A stretch of 64,000 nt of DNA. Source: Reyranella sp. (GTDB lineage: Bacteria; Pseudomonadota; Alphaproteobacteria; Reyranellales; Reyranellaceae). Shown piece after piece: positions 35,306 through 43,695 of this stretch; positions within the stretch are counted from its first letter, which is position 1; each line of letters opens with the position of its first letter. The DNA lies in assembly GCF_017305915.1 (NCBI RefSeq), contig NZ_JAFKJN010000015.1, positions 62,001 to 126,000 on the forward strand. Direction: 5' to 3'. The notes beneath the pieces were generated by a model that saw nothing but the letters and a program-made list of their open reading frames with translations, searched no databases and had not been told where the DNA came from. The position numbers and the translations under genes are program-made.

Positions 35306-35329
35306 CTGCCTTCCGGAAACAGCGCGGCC

Positions 35330-35690
35330 GCCAGACTAGCCCGTCGGTAAGCTGCATGTCGTCATATAGTCGTCGAATATCTCGCGCGCTTCGCCGTCGG
35401 CGACGCTGGATCGTGGCAGCCGGAACGCGACGGAGCGCCGTCGGCTGGGACCGGCCGCCGTTCTGGATGACGGTCGCGCCGGGCCGCGTCTGGGGCGGCG
35501 TGATCACGCAGCCCGCGCCGTTCAGCCGATTGCCCCGGCGGTCGTAGGGAAGCCGTACTCGTCGGCGATCGCGACCTTGTGCAGATCGGGTCGGCGGCGA
35601 GGCGATGTCGACGATCGGCGCCGACTGGACCGGCGGCTGGTCGATCGTGCGGGCGCTGGCGGTGCCTACGGGCTCCCCGTTCCTCACGTC
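35330..35690 (-). pseudogene. Remnant of a small gene in the 35.3-35.85 kb gap
   Basis: This 549-bp gap holds no intact gene. On the minus strand, frame-shifted pieces read IADEYGF in one frame and PYDRRGNRLNGAGCVITPPQ in the next, giving together the sort of DEYGFxYDxxGNRL motif found in small exported proteins. The start region (35687) has a plausible secretion-like stretch but no clean signal. I regard it as decayed. Confidence 0.35.
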
Positions 35691-35785
35691 AGGGAGCCCT
35701 GGTGGCGTGCGCGTGGCGCCAAGCCAAAACCTTTGTAGACTTCGCCCAGGCTAAATGCGCGCACGGGTGATAGTCGTTGCAGGAG

Positions 35786-35825
35786 GCACATTCCGTCCGG
35801 CTGATTCCAGCCGGACGGAATGTGC
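35786..35825. repeat. Palindromic intergenic repeat, family A (18+4+18)
   Basis: Perfect inverted repeat with 18-base arms starting GCACATTCCGTCCGGCTG and a four-base ATTC loop. Same geometry and near-identical arms as 38316-38355, where TCC/GGA in the arms becomes TTC/GAA. Confidence 0.9.
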
Positions 35826-35854
35826 TCTAGGCGTTGGCTTCCATGGAGGTCGAG

Positions 35855-36244
35855 ATGCAATTCAACAGGCGTGAAATCGTGCAGCTCGGGCTCGTCGCCG
35901 CCGGTGCGACCGTCGCTCGGCCCGCGACGGCCCATCACGGCTGGACGTGGGCCGAGGACGAGCAGAGCACGCTCGCCGGTACGGTCGTATCGATTTCGAT
36001 GGCGCCGCCGCATCCGCAGCTCCAGGTGAAGGCGGGCGACGGCGTGGTCTGGCTGGTCGATCTCGGCAATCCCGGGCAGACCGAGCGCTCGGGCTTCACC
36101 GCCACCTCCTCCAAGGCAGGCGACGCGATCGTCGTCCTGGGCAACCGCGACAAGGACAAGACCAAGATGCACATGAAGGCGGTGCGCATCACGGTCGCCG
36201 GCAAGAACTACGACATGTACCCCGAGCGCATCCGCACCAACTGA
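35855..36244 (+). CDS. DUF6152-like secreted protein, 129 aa
   Basis: N-terminus MQFNRREIVQLGLVAAGATV then ARPATAHHGW: a signal peptide of twin-arginine style (RRE), with the mature chain beginning HHGWTWAED. That AHHG start and the later GTVVSISMAPPHPQL and TATSSKAGDAIVVLGNRDKD blocks fit the DUF6152 beta-barrel proteins of unknown role. GGAGGT precedes the ATG at 35855 by a few bases; upstream in-frame ATG at 35843 overlaps that site. Its stop overlaps the next gene (TGATG). Confidence 0.7.
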   Translation: MQFNRREIVQLGLVAAGATVARPATAHHGWTWAEDEQSTLAGTVVSISMAPPHPQLQVKAGDGVVWLVDLGNPGQTERSGFTATSSKAGDAIVVLGNRDKDKTKMHMKAVRITVAGKNYDMYPERIRTN

Positions 36245-36714
36245 TGCCGCTCGTCGACTGGCTCGGCGCCTGGCCGGGCGCCGTCCTGCTGCGCGATTCG
36301 GGGACGGCATACCTCTTCGTCAACGCCGCGCACATCCTGGGCGTCGGGCTGCTGGTCGGCGCCATCCTGCCGCTCGACCTCTGCCTGCTCGGGCTGTTCC
36401 GCGCCGTGCCGCTCGCGGTGATCGCGCCCTTCCTGTCGCGCGTCGCCGCGACGGGGGCAGGCCTGGCGATCGTCACCGGCCTGTGGCTGTTCTCCGTGAA
36501 GCCCGCCGAGTATGTCGGCAACACCGCGTTCCTGTGCAAGGCGGCGCTGCTCGCAACAGCCCTCGCCAACGTGGCGCTGCAGCACGGTAACCACCGCTTC
36601 GCGGCCGCCGTCGCGGGCGGCGTGCTGCCGCCGACGGTGCGTCTCGCCGCGGCGGCTTCGATCCTGCTGTGGCTGTCGGTGCTGGTCGCCGGCCGCTGGA
36701 TCGGCTTCGTCTAG
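36244..36714 (+). CDS. Small integral membrane protein (DUF6644-like), 156 aa
   Basis: Four predicted helices (AYLFVNAAHILGVGLLVGAI, AATGAGLAIVTGLWLFSV, KAALLATALANVALQHG and AAAASILLWLSVLVAG). A conserved histidine in the first helix and another at LQHGNH resemble cytochrome-like or heme membrane proteins, but no clear heme motif exists. Coupled by TGATG to the DUF6152-like gene; the two form a pair that I believe recurs in related bacteria. Confidence 0.6.
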   Translation: MPLVDWLGAWPGAVLLRDSGTAYLFVNAAHILGVGLLVGAILPLDLCLLGLFRAVPLAVIAPFLSRVAATGAGLAIVTGLWLFSVKPAEYVGNTAFLCKAALLATALANVALQHGNHRFAAAVAGGVLPPTVRLAAAASILLWLSVLVAGRWIGFV

Positions 36715-36718
36715 CCGA

Positions 36719-37279
36719 TCAGCGCGTCATGCCCGGTGCGCCGTCCGGCACGTCGTAGAAGGCGAGCGTCATCGCGACGCTGCTGTAGTGGCCCATCAGG
36801 GTGATGACGTCGGTGATGCCGACGTGGCCCAGCGCCTTGACCGCTCTTTCGTACAGGCCGCGCGGCACCCAGCGGCCCTGGGTGAGCGCGATCGCGATCT
36901 CGTAGACGACCTGCTCGCGCGCGTCGTCGAAATGGGTCGGCAGGCCGCTCAGGATCGCGTCGACCTTGTCGGCCGGCAGCCCGACCTGCTTGCCGATCCG
37001 CTCGTGCGCCGAGGTCGGATAGGCCGAGCGCCAGTGGCTGGTGACGACGCACACCGCGATCTCGCGCTCGCGCTCCGTCAGCGAGTAGCGGCCGGGCTGG
37101 AAATGCGCGCCGAACGGGCCGATCACCTTGGCGAGCTTGGGATTGTGGATCCAGATCTTGTTCGGGCCCGGCAGGCGGCCGCGCGATTCCATCATCGCCT
37201 GGTAGCCGTCTTTCTGCTCGGCGGTCATCTTGTCGACCGGAATCTCCGCATAGCGGCCGAAGGTCGGTGTGTCGGTCAT
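36719..37279 (-). CDS. Carboxymuconolactone decarboxylase/AhpD-fold protein
   Basis: 186 aa, all-helical. AFGAHFQPGRYSLTEREREI-like block (FGAHFQPGRYSLTEREREIA) and VVTSHWRSAYPTSAHERIGK match the CMD core. The redox CxxC of AhpD is absent (SAYPTSAHE instead), which suggests a decarboxylase or a non-redox role. C-terminal segment GHVGITDVITLMGHYSSVAM is characteristic. Start at 37279, divergent from the hydroxyacid dehydrogenase by ~60 bp. Confidence 0.82.
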   Translation of the reverse strand: MTDTPTFGRYAEIPVDKMTAEQKDGYQAMMESRGRLPGPNKIWIHNPKLAKVIGPFGAHFQPGRYSLTEREREIAVCVVTSHWRSAYPTSAHERIGKQVGLPADKVDAILSGLPTHFDDAREQVVYEIAIALTQGRWVPRGLYERAVKALGHVGITDVITLMGHYSSVAMTLAFYDVPDGAPGMTR

Positions 37280-37342
37280 CTTTCTTCCCTCCCGGGTCGT
37301 CGTTTCGCTCTAGCATTGTCGGCATCAGGAGAGAGTGCGTCC

Positions 37343-38314
37343 ATGCCCCATATCGTTGTTGCCGATCCCATTAATGCCGACGGAATCGAGCGCCTCTCGA
37401 CGGCGCCGGGCGTGACGCTCGACCATCCCGGCAAGCCGAGCAACGAGTCGCTGGCCGAGCGGCTGCGCCATGCCGACGGCCTGATCGTGCGCGGCACGGT
37501 GGTCGACGATGCGCTCCTGAGGCACGCCGAGCGGCTGCGCGTCGTTTGCCGGCACGGCGTCGGCTACGACCTGGTCGACGTGCCGGCGCTGACGCGGCGC
37601 GGCATCGCGCTGATGATCACGCCCGAGGCCAACGCCGCCTCGGTCGCCGAGCACGCGCTGATGCTGATGCTCTCGCTGGCGCGCAACGTCGTGCCGGTGT
37701 CGGCGGCGGTGCGGCGCGGCGACTGGCGCGTGCGCGGCCAGTCCGCCACCGTCGAGCTGGGCGGCCGCAGCGTCCTGGTCGTCGGCTTCGGCCGCATCGG
37801 CACGCGGGTGGCGCGGCTCGCCACGGCCTTCGGCATGCGGGTGATGGTGCACGATCCCTACATCCCCGCCGGCACGATCCGCGGCGCGGGTTACGAGGCG
37901 ATCAAGGAGCGCGACGCCGGCCTCGCGCGGGCGGACTTCGTGACGGTTCACATTCCCGCCAACGACAAGACGCGCGGCCTGGTCGATGCGACCTTCCTGT
38001 CGCAGATGAAATCCGGCGGCGTGCTCGTCAACACGGCGCGCGGCACGCTGGTCGACGAGGCGGCGCTGGAAGCGGCCTTGCGCTCCGGCCATCTCGCGGC
38101 GGCCGGCCTCGACGTGCTGCGCGTCGAGCCGATGGTCGAGCCGCCGTCGATGCTGGCGCTCGACAACCTGATCGTCACGCCGCACGTCGCGGCCAGCACG
38201 TCCGAGGGCCTGCGCCGCATGGCCTGGGATTCCGCCGGCAATGTCATCGACTTCCTCGCCGGAAAACCGGATCGCGACGCCATCGTGAATGTCGAGGTGC
38301 TGAAAGCGGGCTAG
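37343..38314 (+). CDS. D-2-hydroxyacid dehydrogenase (SerA-like)
   Basis: NAD-dependent dehydrogenase of the D-isomer family, 323 aa. N-terminal catalytic-domain block CRHGVGYDLVDVPALTRRGI, NAD motif VLVVGFGRIGTRVARLATAF, then LVNTARGTLVDEAALEAALR with the catalytic Arg region, LDVLRVEPM with Glu, and LIVTPHVAASTSEGLRRMA with the catalytic His. It lacks the ACT domain of SerA, so phosphoglycerate is not certain; glyoxylate/hydroxypyruvate or an aromatic hydroxyacid is possible. GAGAG lies about 7-10 bases upstream of the ATG. Confidence 0.88.
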   Translation: MPHIVVADPINADGIERLSTAPGVTLDHPGKPSNESLAERLRHADGLIVRGTVVDDALLRHAERLRVVCRHGVGYDLVDVPALTRRGIALMITPEANAASVAEHALMLMLSLARNVVPVSAAVRRGDWRVRGQSATVELGGRSVLVVGFGRIGTRVARLATAFGMRVMVHDPYIPAGTIRGAGYEAIKERDAGLARADFVTVHIPANDKTRGLVDATFLSQMKSGGVLVNTARGTLVDEAALEAALRSGHLAAAGLDVLRVEPMVEPPSMLALDNLIVTPHVAASTSEGLRRMAWDSAGNVIDFLAGKPDRDAIVNVEVLKAG

Positions 38315-38315
38315 A

Positions 38316-38355
38316 GCACATTCCGTTCGGCTGGAAGCAGCCGAACGGAATGTGC
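38316..38355. repeat. Palindromic intergenic repeat, family A (18+4+18)
   Basis: Perfect inverted repeat: GCACATTCCGTTCGGCTG, loop GAAG, then the reverse complement. Partner of 35786-35825, begins one base after the dehydrogenase stop codon. Confidence 0.9.
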
Positions 38356-38384
38356 CCGCTGAAACCAGCAACGCCCGGGCGCGC

Positions 38385-38430
38385 ATTTCCGAGCAGATGG
38401 AACCGCGAGCGGTTCCATCTGCTCGGAAAT
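38385..38430. repeat. Palindromic intergenic repeat, family B (21+4+21)
   Basis: Perfect inverted repeat: 21-base arms beginning ATTTCCGAGCAGATGGAACC and a CGAG loop. Same framework as 1237-1282; where the arm differs (GGGAAG vs GAGCAG) the other arm differs to match. Four bases before the SDR stop codon. Confidence 0.9.
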
Positions 38431-38434
38431 CGCT

Positions 38435-39211
38435 CTAGGCGATCGCGCGGCCGCCATCGACGTAGAGATTGACGCCGTTGATGTAGGCGCCGGCGTCCGA
38501 GCACAGCAGCAGCGCCGCGCCCGCGAGATCGTCGGGCTGGCCGAGCCGGCCGGCCGGGATGCGCTGCACCAGGGCCTCGCCTTCCGTCGCCATCTGGGCG
38601 CGGTTGCGCGCGGTCAGGATGGCGCCGGGGGCCAGGTTGTTGACCGTGACGCCCTGGCCGCCGAACTGGCGCGCCAGGTTCCAGGACCAGTTGAGCTGCG
38701 CCGCCTTGGTGCCGGCATAGACCATCATCTGCGGATGCGGCCGCACCTGCTGCACGCTGCCGATCGTCACCACACGGCCCCAGCCGCGGGTGCCCATGGG
38801 CGGCACCAGGGCCTGCAGCAGTTCCAGCGGGCTGCGCAGATTGACGGCGATCTGCCGGTCGAACCGCTCGCGCGTGATCCCCTGATACGCCTCCGGCAAC
38901 TCCATCGAGGCGTTCAGCACCAGGATATCGACCGGCGCCCAGGCGGTGACCGCATCGGCCAGGCGCCGGCCCGCCTCATCGACGGCGAAGTCCTGGCCGA
39001 ACGCGCGCGCCGTGCCGCCGGCCTGCTCGATGTCGCGCACGACCGTGCCGGCGTCGGCTGCCTCCTCGGCGGTGCCGGCGTGATGGATCGCGAGCCGCGC
39101 GCCGGCGCTCGCCAGGGCGGTCGCGATGGCGCGGCCGATTTCGCGGCGCGCGCCGGTGACCAGGGCGGTGCGGCCTGTCAGGCGAAAACGGTCGAAGAGG
39201 GTCGAGGACAT
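38435..39211 (-). CDS. Short-chain dehydrogenase/reductase
   Basis: 258 aa, classical SDR. Cofactor motif TGARREIGRAIATALASAGA (the usual TGxxxGIG with Glu-Ile-Gly), NAS in LVLNASMELPEA, catalytic Ser in VVTIGSVQQV, and YxxxK in VYAGTKAAQLNWS. C-terminal YINGVNLYVDGGRAIA is typical. The Arg-Arg-Glu in the glycine loop suggests NADP(H). ATG at 39211; a longer frame starts at 39289 but overlaps the divergent DUF917 gene. Confidence 0.9.
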   Translation of the reverse strand: MSSTLFDRFRLTGRTALVTGARREIGRAIATALASAGARLAIHHAGTAEEAADAGTVVRDIEQAGGTARAFGQDFAVDEAGRRLADAVTAWAPVDILVLNASMELPEAYQGITRERFDRQIAVNLRSPLELLQALVPPMGTRGWGRVVTIGSVQQVRPHPQMMVYAGTKAAQLNWSWNLARQFGGQGVTVNNLAPGAILTARNRAQMATEGEALVQRIPAGRLGQPDDLAGAALLLCSDAGAYINGVNLYVDGGRAIA

Positions 39212-39273
39212 GACGACTGTTCTAGCCCCACCGGCTTGCCGAACGAAAGCGCGCAGCGGTACTACGATAGGCG

Positions 39274-40347
39274 ATGCGTCTCCTTTCACGCGACGAGCTC
39301 GAGCCGCTGGCGACGGGTGCCTGGATCCTCGGCGCCGGCGGCGGCGGCAATCCCTACCTCGCCCTGCTCAACCTGCAGCGCCTGTACGAGCAGGGCACGC
39401 GCGTCGCGCTGCTCGATCCGGCAGAGCTGGCCGACGACGACCCGGTGGCGATCGTCGCCAGCGTCGGCGCGCCGCTGGTCGGCCGCGAGCGGCTGTCGGA
39501 CCCGCACTTTGCGGCCAGGCCGATGCTGGCGCTGCAAAGCCATCTCGACTGCCGGTTCCGCGCGGTGATGTCGGTCGAGATCGGCGGCACCAACGCCCTG
39601 CAGCCGCTGATGGTCGCGGCGGTGACCGGCCTGCCCGTGGTCGATGCCGATTCGATGGGGCGTGCCTTTCCCGAGGCCAGCATGATGAGCTTCGCCATCG
39701 CCGGCCTGCCGGCGTTGCCGCTGGCGATGGCCGACATCCGCGACACCGAGGTGATCATCCCGCGCGCCGCCGACCCGCAGTGGATGAGCCGGATCGCGCG
39801 CAAGGTGCTGGGCGAGATCGGCGCCGTCTCGGCGACCTGCCGCGCGCCGCGCACCGGAGCCGAGATCAAGCAGCACGGCATCCTGCACAGCACGAGCCGG
39901 GCGCTCCGCATCGGCCGCACCGTGCACGAGGCGCGGCACCGCCACGGCGATCCGGTCGCCGCGCTGGTCGAGGCGGAGCGGGGCCGCGTGCTGTTCGGGG
40001 GCAAGGTGCAGGACATCGAGCGGCGCACCACCGACAGCTTTTTGCGCGGCAGCTCGAGGTTGCTGGGCCTCGACGGCGATCGAGGGGCGATGCTGACGCT
40101 CGAATTCCAGAACGAGTTCGCCGCCGCCTGGCGCGACGGCGCGGTCGTGGCGACCACGCCCGACATCATCTGCGTCCTCGACAGCGAGTCGGGCGAGGCG
40201 ATCGGCACCGAGATGATCCGCTACGGCCAGCGGGTCAGCGTGATCGTGCTGCCGGCGCCGGACTTCTTCCTGACGCCGCAGGGCCTCGCCGCCACCGGCC
40301 CGCGCGCCTTCGGTTACGACTTCGATTACAGGACGCCGCGGAATTAA
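39274..40347 (+). CDS. DUF917-family protein
   Basis: 357 aa. N-terminal GAGGGGNPYLALLNLQRLYE and EIGGTNALQPLMVAAVTGLP followed by DADSMGRAFPEASMMSF are the hallmarks of DUF917, a family related to hydantoinase/oxoprolinase-associated proteins and found beside catabolic genes. Biochemical activity is not established. C-terminal domain has LTLEFQNEFAAAW and DIICVLDSESGEAIGTEM. Divergent from the SDR gene by about 60 bp. Confidence 0.85.
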   Translation: MRLLSRDELEPLATGAWILGAGGGGNPYLALLNLQRLYEQGTRVALLDPAELADDDPVAIVASVGAPLVGRERLSDPHFAARPMLALQSHLDCRFRAVMSVEIGGTNALQPLMVAAVTGLPVVDADSMGRAFPEASMMSFAIAGLPALPLAMADIRDTEVIIPRAADPQWMSRIARKVLGEIGAVSATCRAPRTGAEIKQHGILHSTSRALRIGRTVHEARHRHGDPVAALVEAERGRVLFGGKVQDIERRTTDSFLRGSSRLLGLDGDRGAMLTLEFQNEFAAAWRDGAVVATTPDIICVLDSESGEAIGTEMIRYGQRVSVIVLPAPDFFLTPQGLAATGPRAFGYDFDYRTPRN

Positions 40348-40609
40348 TTTTCCGGTGCCCGAGGGTATTTGCATTCTCTCGTCCGCCGCGTCCGCACGCG
40401 TTCGGCCTGGGGGGTGGGGCCGGATTCCCGGATTCTCGCCAAAAAACCTTATGGAATCAGCATCGGATGCGTCCGGGCGTCCGCCGGATCGGGTGTGGAC
40501 GCTGAAGGTCGATGGACCGTCGCTGTCGATCCTCCGCTCGCCGCCTTTTGGGCTACGGCTAGCGGGGGGCAATCGCGTAGGAGCAGGCCTTATAGGCCTT
40601 TTCGGGCGG

Positions 40610-40735
40610 TCAGAGCTTTCCGGCGAGGGTGACCGCGGCGCTGCCGAGACAGGCGAGGATCACCAGCCCGACAAGGGCAAAGTCCGTCATCCGGTCTCGC
40701 GTACGCTTGGTCATGCGTTCAGGTTTACGCTTCAT
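40610..40735 (-). CDS. Short single-span membrane peptide, 41 aa
   Basis: The 608-bp gap from 40348 to 40955 contains only this candidate. MKRKPERMTKRTRDRMTDFA is a strongly basic cytoplasmic start; FALVGLVILACLGSAAVTLA is one helix, and the chain ends GKL. An extra ATG directly precedes it (40738). The C-terminal VTLAGKL recalls Flp-type pilins, but the pilin cleavage motif is absent. Whether it is translated is uncertain; no strong ribosome site is visible. The rest of the gap (40348-40609 and 40739-40955) shows nothing else recognisable. Confidence 0.4.
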   Translation of the reverse strand: MKRKPERMTKRTRDRMTDFALVGLVILACLGSAAVTLAGKL

Positions 40736-40955
40736 CATTATGGACGACAACGGGCGATGACCTGTCGGCGTGCCTCGGCGTGCGGGTTGGTCGCACGGTG
40801 TGGCATGGCTGCATCAACATCACCCTGCGAGCGCCCCGAAAGCGCCACGCGAGCGCCGCTGTTCCTCGATTGTACCGCCCCGACGACGATGGCGCGCGTT
40901 GAGGCCGAGGGCGTGTATGATCGACGGCAAAAGCAAATAGGGAGGCCCGGCCGTC

Positions 40956-41948
40956 ATGGGTGTCGCCAAGGACCGGATCAACCGTCGTCTCTTCCTCTCG
41001 GCGTCGGCAGGCGTGCTGGCCGCGCCGGCCATCGTCGCGGCCCAGGGCGCCTCACAGGGCGAATGGCCCAACCGGCAGATCCGGATCGTGATTCCCTATC
41101 CGCCCGGCGGGCCGTCCGACATCACGACTCGGCTGGTGCTCGAGCGGGCCGCGGCGCTGCTCGGCCAGAGCGTGCTGTTCGACAACCGGGCCGGCGCCAG
41201 CGGCGCGATCGGCGCCGAGCACGTCAAGAATTCGCCGGCCGACGGCTACACCTTCCTGACCACGACCACGGCGATGGTCTGCATCACCCAGCACCTGCCG
41301 CCGCTGCCCTACGATCCGGCGAAGGACTTCGTGGCGGTGGCGCGGACGGCGACCTCGTGGATGGGCATGGGCATCAACCCCGAGGTGCCGGCCAACAACC
41401 TCCAGGAGTTCATCGCCTACGCCAGGGCCAATCCCGGCAAGATCAACTTCGGCTCGGCGGGGCTCGCCACCATCACCCAGCTCTACGGCGAGATATTCAA
41501 CCTCGAGACCGGCGTGAAGATGGTGCATGTGCCCTACAAGGGCAGCGCGCCGGCGACCCAGGACCTGCTGTCCGGCCAGATCCAGGTGCAGTTCGACCCG
41601 ACGACGCTGCCGCACATCGCGGCCGGCCGGCTGAAATGCTTCGCCGTGCTGGGCGAGCGGCGCTGGCCGGGCAAGCCCGACGTGCCGACCCTGAAGGAGC
41701 AGGGCCTGGGCAAGATCGGCGGCGACGCCTGGTACGGCATCCTGGCCGCGAAGGGCACGCCGCAGGTCGCGATCGACAAGCTTTCGGCCGCGATCGGCGA
41801 GGCGGTCAAGGATCCGGCAGTGAACGAGAAGCTGGTGACGAGCGGCAACTATGCGAGCTTCCAGGATTCTGCCACCTTTGCCGCCACGATCGGGCGCGAG
41901 CGCGTGTCGTTCGCCGAGATCATCAAGAAGGCCGACATCAAGCTCTGA
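40956..41948 (+). CDS. Bug/TctC-family periplasmic receptor (2)
   Basis: 330 aa. Twin-arginine-like signal (INRRLFLSASAGVLAAPAIV), so it may be exported folded. Bug motifs: IRIVIPYPPGGPSDITTRLV, DNRAGASGAIGAEHVKNSPA-DGYTF, NPGKINFGSAGLATITQLYG and VPYKGSAPATQDLLSGQIQV. Followed after 21 bp by a cupin gene, which suggests that both serve the same carboxylate pathway. No membrane subunits are adjacent. Confidence 0.9.
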   Translation: MGVAKDRINRRLFLSASAGVLAAPAIVAAQGASQGEWPNRQIRIVIPYPPGGPSDITTRLVLERAAALLGQSVLFDNRAGASGAIGAEHVKNSPADGYTFLTTTTAMVCITQHLPPLPYDPAKDFVAVARTATSWMGMGINPEVPANNLQEFIAYARANPGKINFGSAGLATITQLYGEIFNLETGVKMVHVPYKGSAPATQDLLSGQIQVQFDPTTLPHIAAGRLKCFAVLGERRWPGKPDVPTLKEQGLGKIGGDAWYGILAAKGTPQVAIDKLSAAIGEAVKDPAVNEKLVTSGNYASFQDSATFAATIGRERVSFAEIIKKADIKL

Positions 41949-41969
41949 GACCCAACCCAGGAGGAAGCC

Positions 41970-42404
41970 ATGGCACCCGACTCAGTCACCCAGTCAGCGA
42001 CCCGGACGTCCGATCAGAAGGTTGCCCATGCCCGCATCGCCGAGCCGGTGCTGGTCAAGGGCCGGCGCGAGTTCTTCAGCTACCGCGATCTCGGCGTGGC
42101 CGCCGGCAGCGCCGGCGCGATGCGCGCCCAGGTCATGAAGGCGACACAGGGCCTCAGCGAGCCGACCGGCTGGCACTATCACGAGTGCGACGGCCAGTTC
42201 ATCTACATCCTGAAAGGCTGGGTCGAGCTGCAGTTCGAGGACGGCCGCACGCTCAAGGTCGAGGAGGGCGATTCGCTCTTCATCCCGGGCTACCTGCGCC
42301 ACAACGAGATCCGCACCGCCGACGAGATGGAGATCCTCGAAGTCTCGATCCCGGGCGAGCTGGGCACCCGCCCGTGCGACCCGCCGGCGGGCTTCAAGGC
42401 CTAG
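41970..42404 (+). CDS. Cupin-domain protein, 144 aa
   Basis: Single cupin barrel. Metal-site motif 1 WHYHECDGQFIYILKGWVEL provides His-x-His and Glu-type ligands, motif 2 is GDSLFIPGYLRHNEIRTADE with the last His. Small soluble cupins of this sort often bind or isomerise carboxylates or regulate. GGAGG precedes the ATG at 41970. In operon with the Bug receptor. Confidence 0.82.
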   Translation: MAPDSVTQSATRTSDQKVAHARIAEPVLVKGRREFFSYRDLGVAAGSAGAMRAQVMKATQGLSEPTGWHYHECDGQFIYILKGWVELQFEDGRTLKVEEGDSLFIPGYLRHNEIRTADEMEILEVSIPGELGTRPCDPPAGFKA

Positions 42405-42437
42405 AGATCGCCGGCAGCGCCATCGCTTGAGGCACCG

Positions 42438-43688
42438 GTGAACAGAGCCGCCGCCGCGGTCTGCAGTGCTGTCCTGGCACTCGCCACCGTCGCTGCTTCT
42501 TCGGTGCGAGCCCAGGACGCAAGCCACATGCGACGCCTGCCGATGCAGCAGACGATCACGTTCGACGACCTCGCACCGCACGGCATGGTCCTGGAGCAGT
42601 GCTGGGACGCGATCGGCCTGGATCGGCAGGGGCGGGTCTATATCGGCTTCACCGGCAAGCGGCCGGACGGGCGGGAGGATTTTGCCGTCTTCCGCTACGA
42701 GCCTTCGGCCGGCGGTCGCCGCTTCCTGGGGACCTTCATGGATGTTGCCGCAGCGGCGGGCAATCTCCAGCGCAACGAAGAAATTCCCAAAGGCCACACG
42801 CACCTCGTGGAGGCGCACGGCAAGATCTACATGGCCTCGCAGGGCTTCCACGATTTGAAGGGGCCAATCGACGCGCTTGCGACGTATCGCGGCGCGCATC
42901 TTTATGCCTACGACGTGGCAGCCGATGCCCTGGAGGAGGAGAGCCGTTTTCTCCCGGGGGGCGTGCTGACCAGGCACACCGGAATCGTCGCCCTTGCCGC
43001 CGTGCCCGGGTACGGGCTGCTGGCAGGGCTGGCCCATCCCACGAGTGACATCGTTCTCTTCGACTACGCGCAAGGACGGGTGGAAAGGACCGTGCCCGGG
43101 ATTCCGTGGCGCCTCGGCAATCCGCTGAGCCGGGAGATCGTCGCGACCAGGCAGGGAAAGATCTTCACCTATCGCGGCACGGAGGATCCGGCGCAGCGGG
43201 CGGAGAGCCACAGCATCTGGGTCTACGATCTGAAGGCGGGTACCCACAAACCGACGCCCTACAGCGCCACCGGTGGCTTCTGGAACGGGCAGACCCGCAG
43301 CCGTGACGGCGAAACGATCTATCTCTCCACCGTCAACGGCGAGCTCTACCGGCTCGACACCGGCAGCGACGTCATCACACATCTCGGGCACTTGCTGCCC
43401 AAGGCCGAATACGACGCCGGCGAGCGCATCGACCAGCTGTACGGCATCACCCTCTCCAACGATGAGAAGAAGATCTACGGGGTGCCTCGCCAGCACCGTT
43501 CGAAGGACGCGAATCTCTACGCCTACGAGATCGCCACCGGCTCGGTCGCCCTCGTGGGCCGACTGGAACCGGCCCTCTACGCCGGAAGCGACGTGCGCGA
43601 TTCGCACGGCAACCTCTACATGGGCCGGTTCGGGGACGCCGACCGCTGGGAAGGCAAGGCGGGCCTCGCGATTATCCGCGCGCCGTGA
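42438..43688 (+). CDS. Secreted beta-propeller-like protein, 416 aa
   Basis: Begins with a GTG codon and a signal peptide (MNRAAAAVCSAVLALATVAA, cleaved near RAQ). The rest is built of repeating strand modules, e.g. AIGLDRQGRVYIGFTGKRPD, GNPLSREIVATRQGKIFTY, RSRDGETIYLSTVNGELYRL and DVRDSHGNLYMGRFGDADRW, consistent with a six- or seven-bladed propeller. A HTHLVEAHGKIYMASQGFHD segment has several histidines that may bind metal. I do not recognise a specific enzyme; lactonase-like sensors and oligomeric binding proteins share this form. Located in the periplasm. Confidence 0.65.
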   Translation: MNRAAAAVCSAVLALATVAASSVRAQDASHMRRLPMQQTITFDDLAPHGMVLEQCWDAIGLDRQGRVYIGFTGKRPDGREDFAVFRYEPSAGGRRFLGTFMDVAAAAGNLQRNEEIPKGHTHLVEAHGKIYMASQGFHDLKGPIDALATYRGAHLYAYDVAADALEEESRFLPGGVLTRHTGIVALAAVPGYGLLAGLAHPTSDIVLFDYAQGRVERTVPGIPWRLGNPLSREIVATRQGKIFTYRGTEDPAQRAESHSIWVYDLKAGTHKPTPYSATGGFWNGQTRSRDGETIYLSTVNGELYRLDTGSDVITHLGHLLPKAEYDAGERIDQLYGITLSNDEKKIYGVPRQHRSKDANLYAYEIATGSVALVGRLEPALYAGSDVRDSHGNLYMGRFGDADRWEGKAGLAIIRAP

Positions 43689-43695
43689 CGAGCGC

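Noticed and set aside
36719..37279. AhpD peroxidase-reductase function for the CMD protein
   Set aside because: The CxxC redox pair is missing, so a peroxidase role is not supported.
40588..40606. AGGCCT-TAT-AGGCCT hairpin with TTTT on the plus strand as a terminator
   Set aside because: Stem is only six bases and no plus-strand gene ends nearby; it is on the wrong strand for the small minus-strand peptide.
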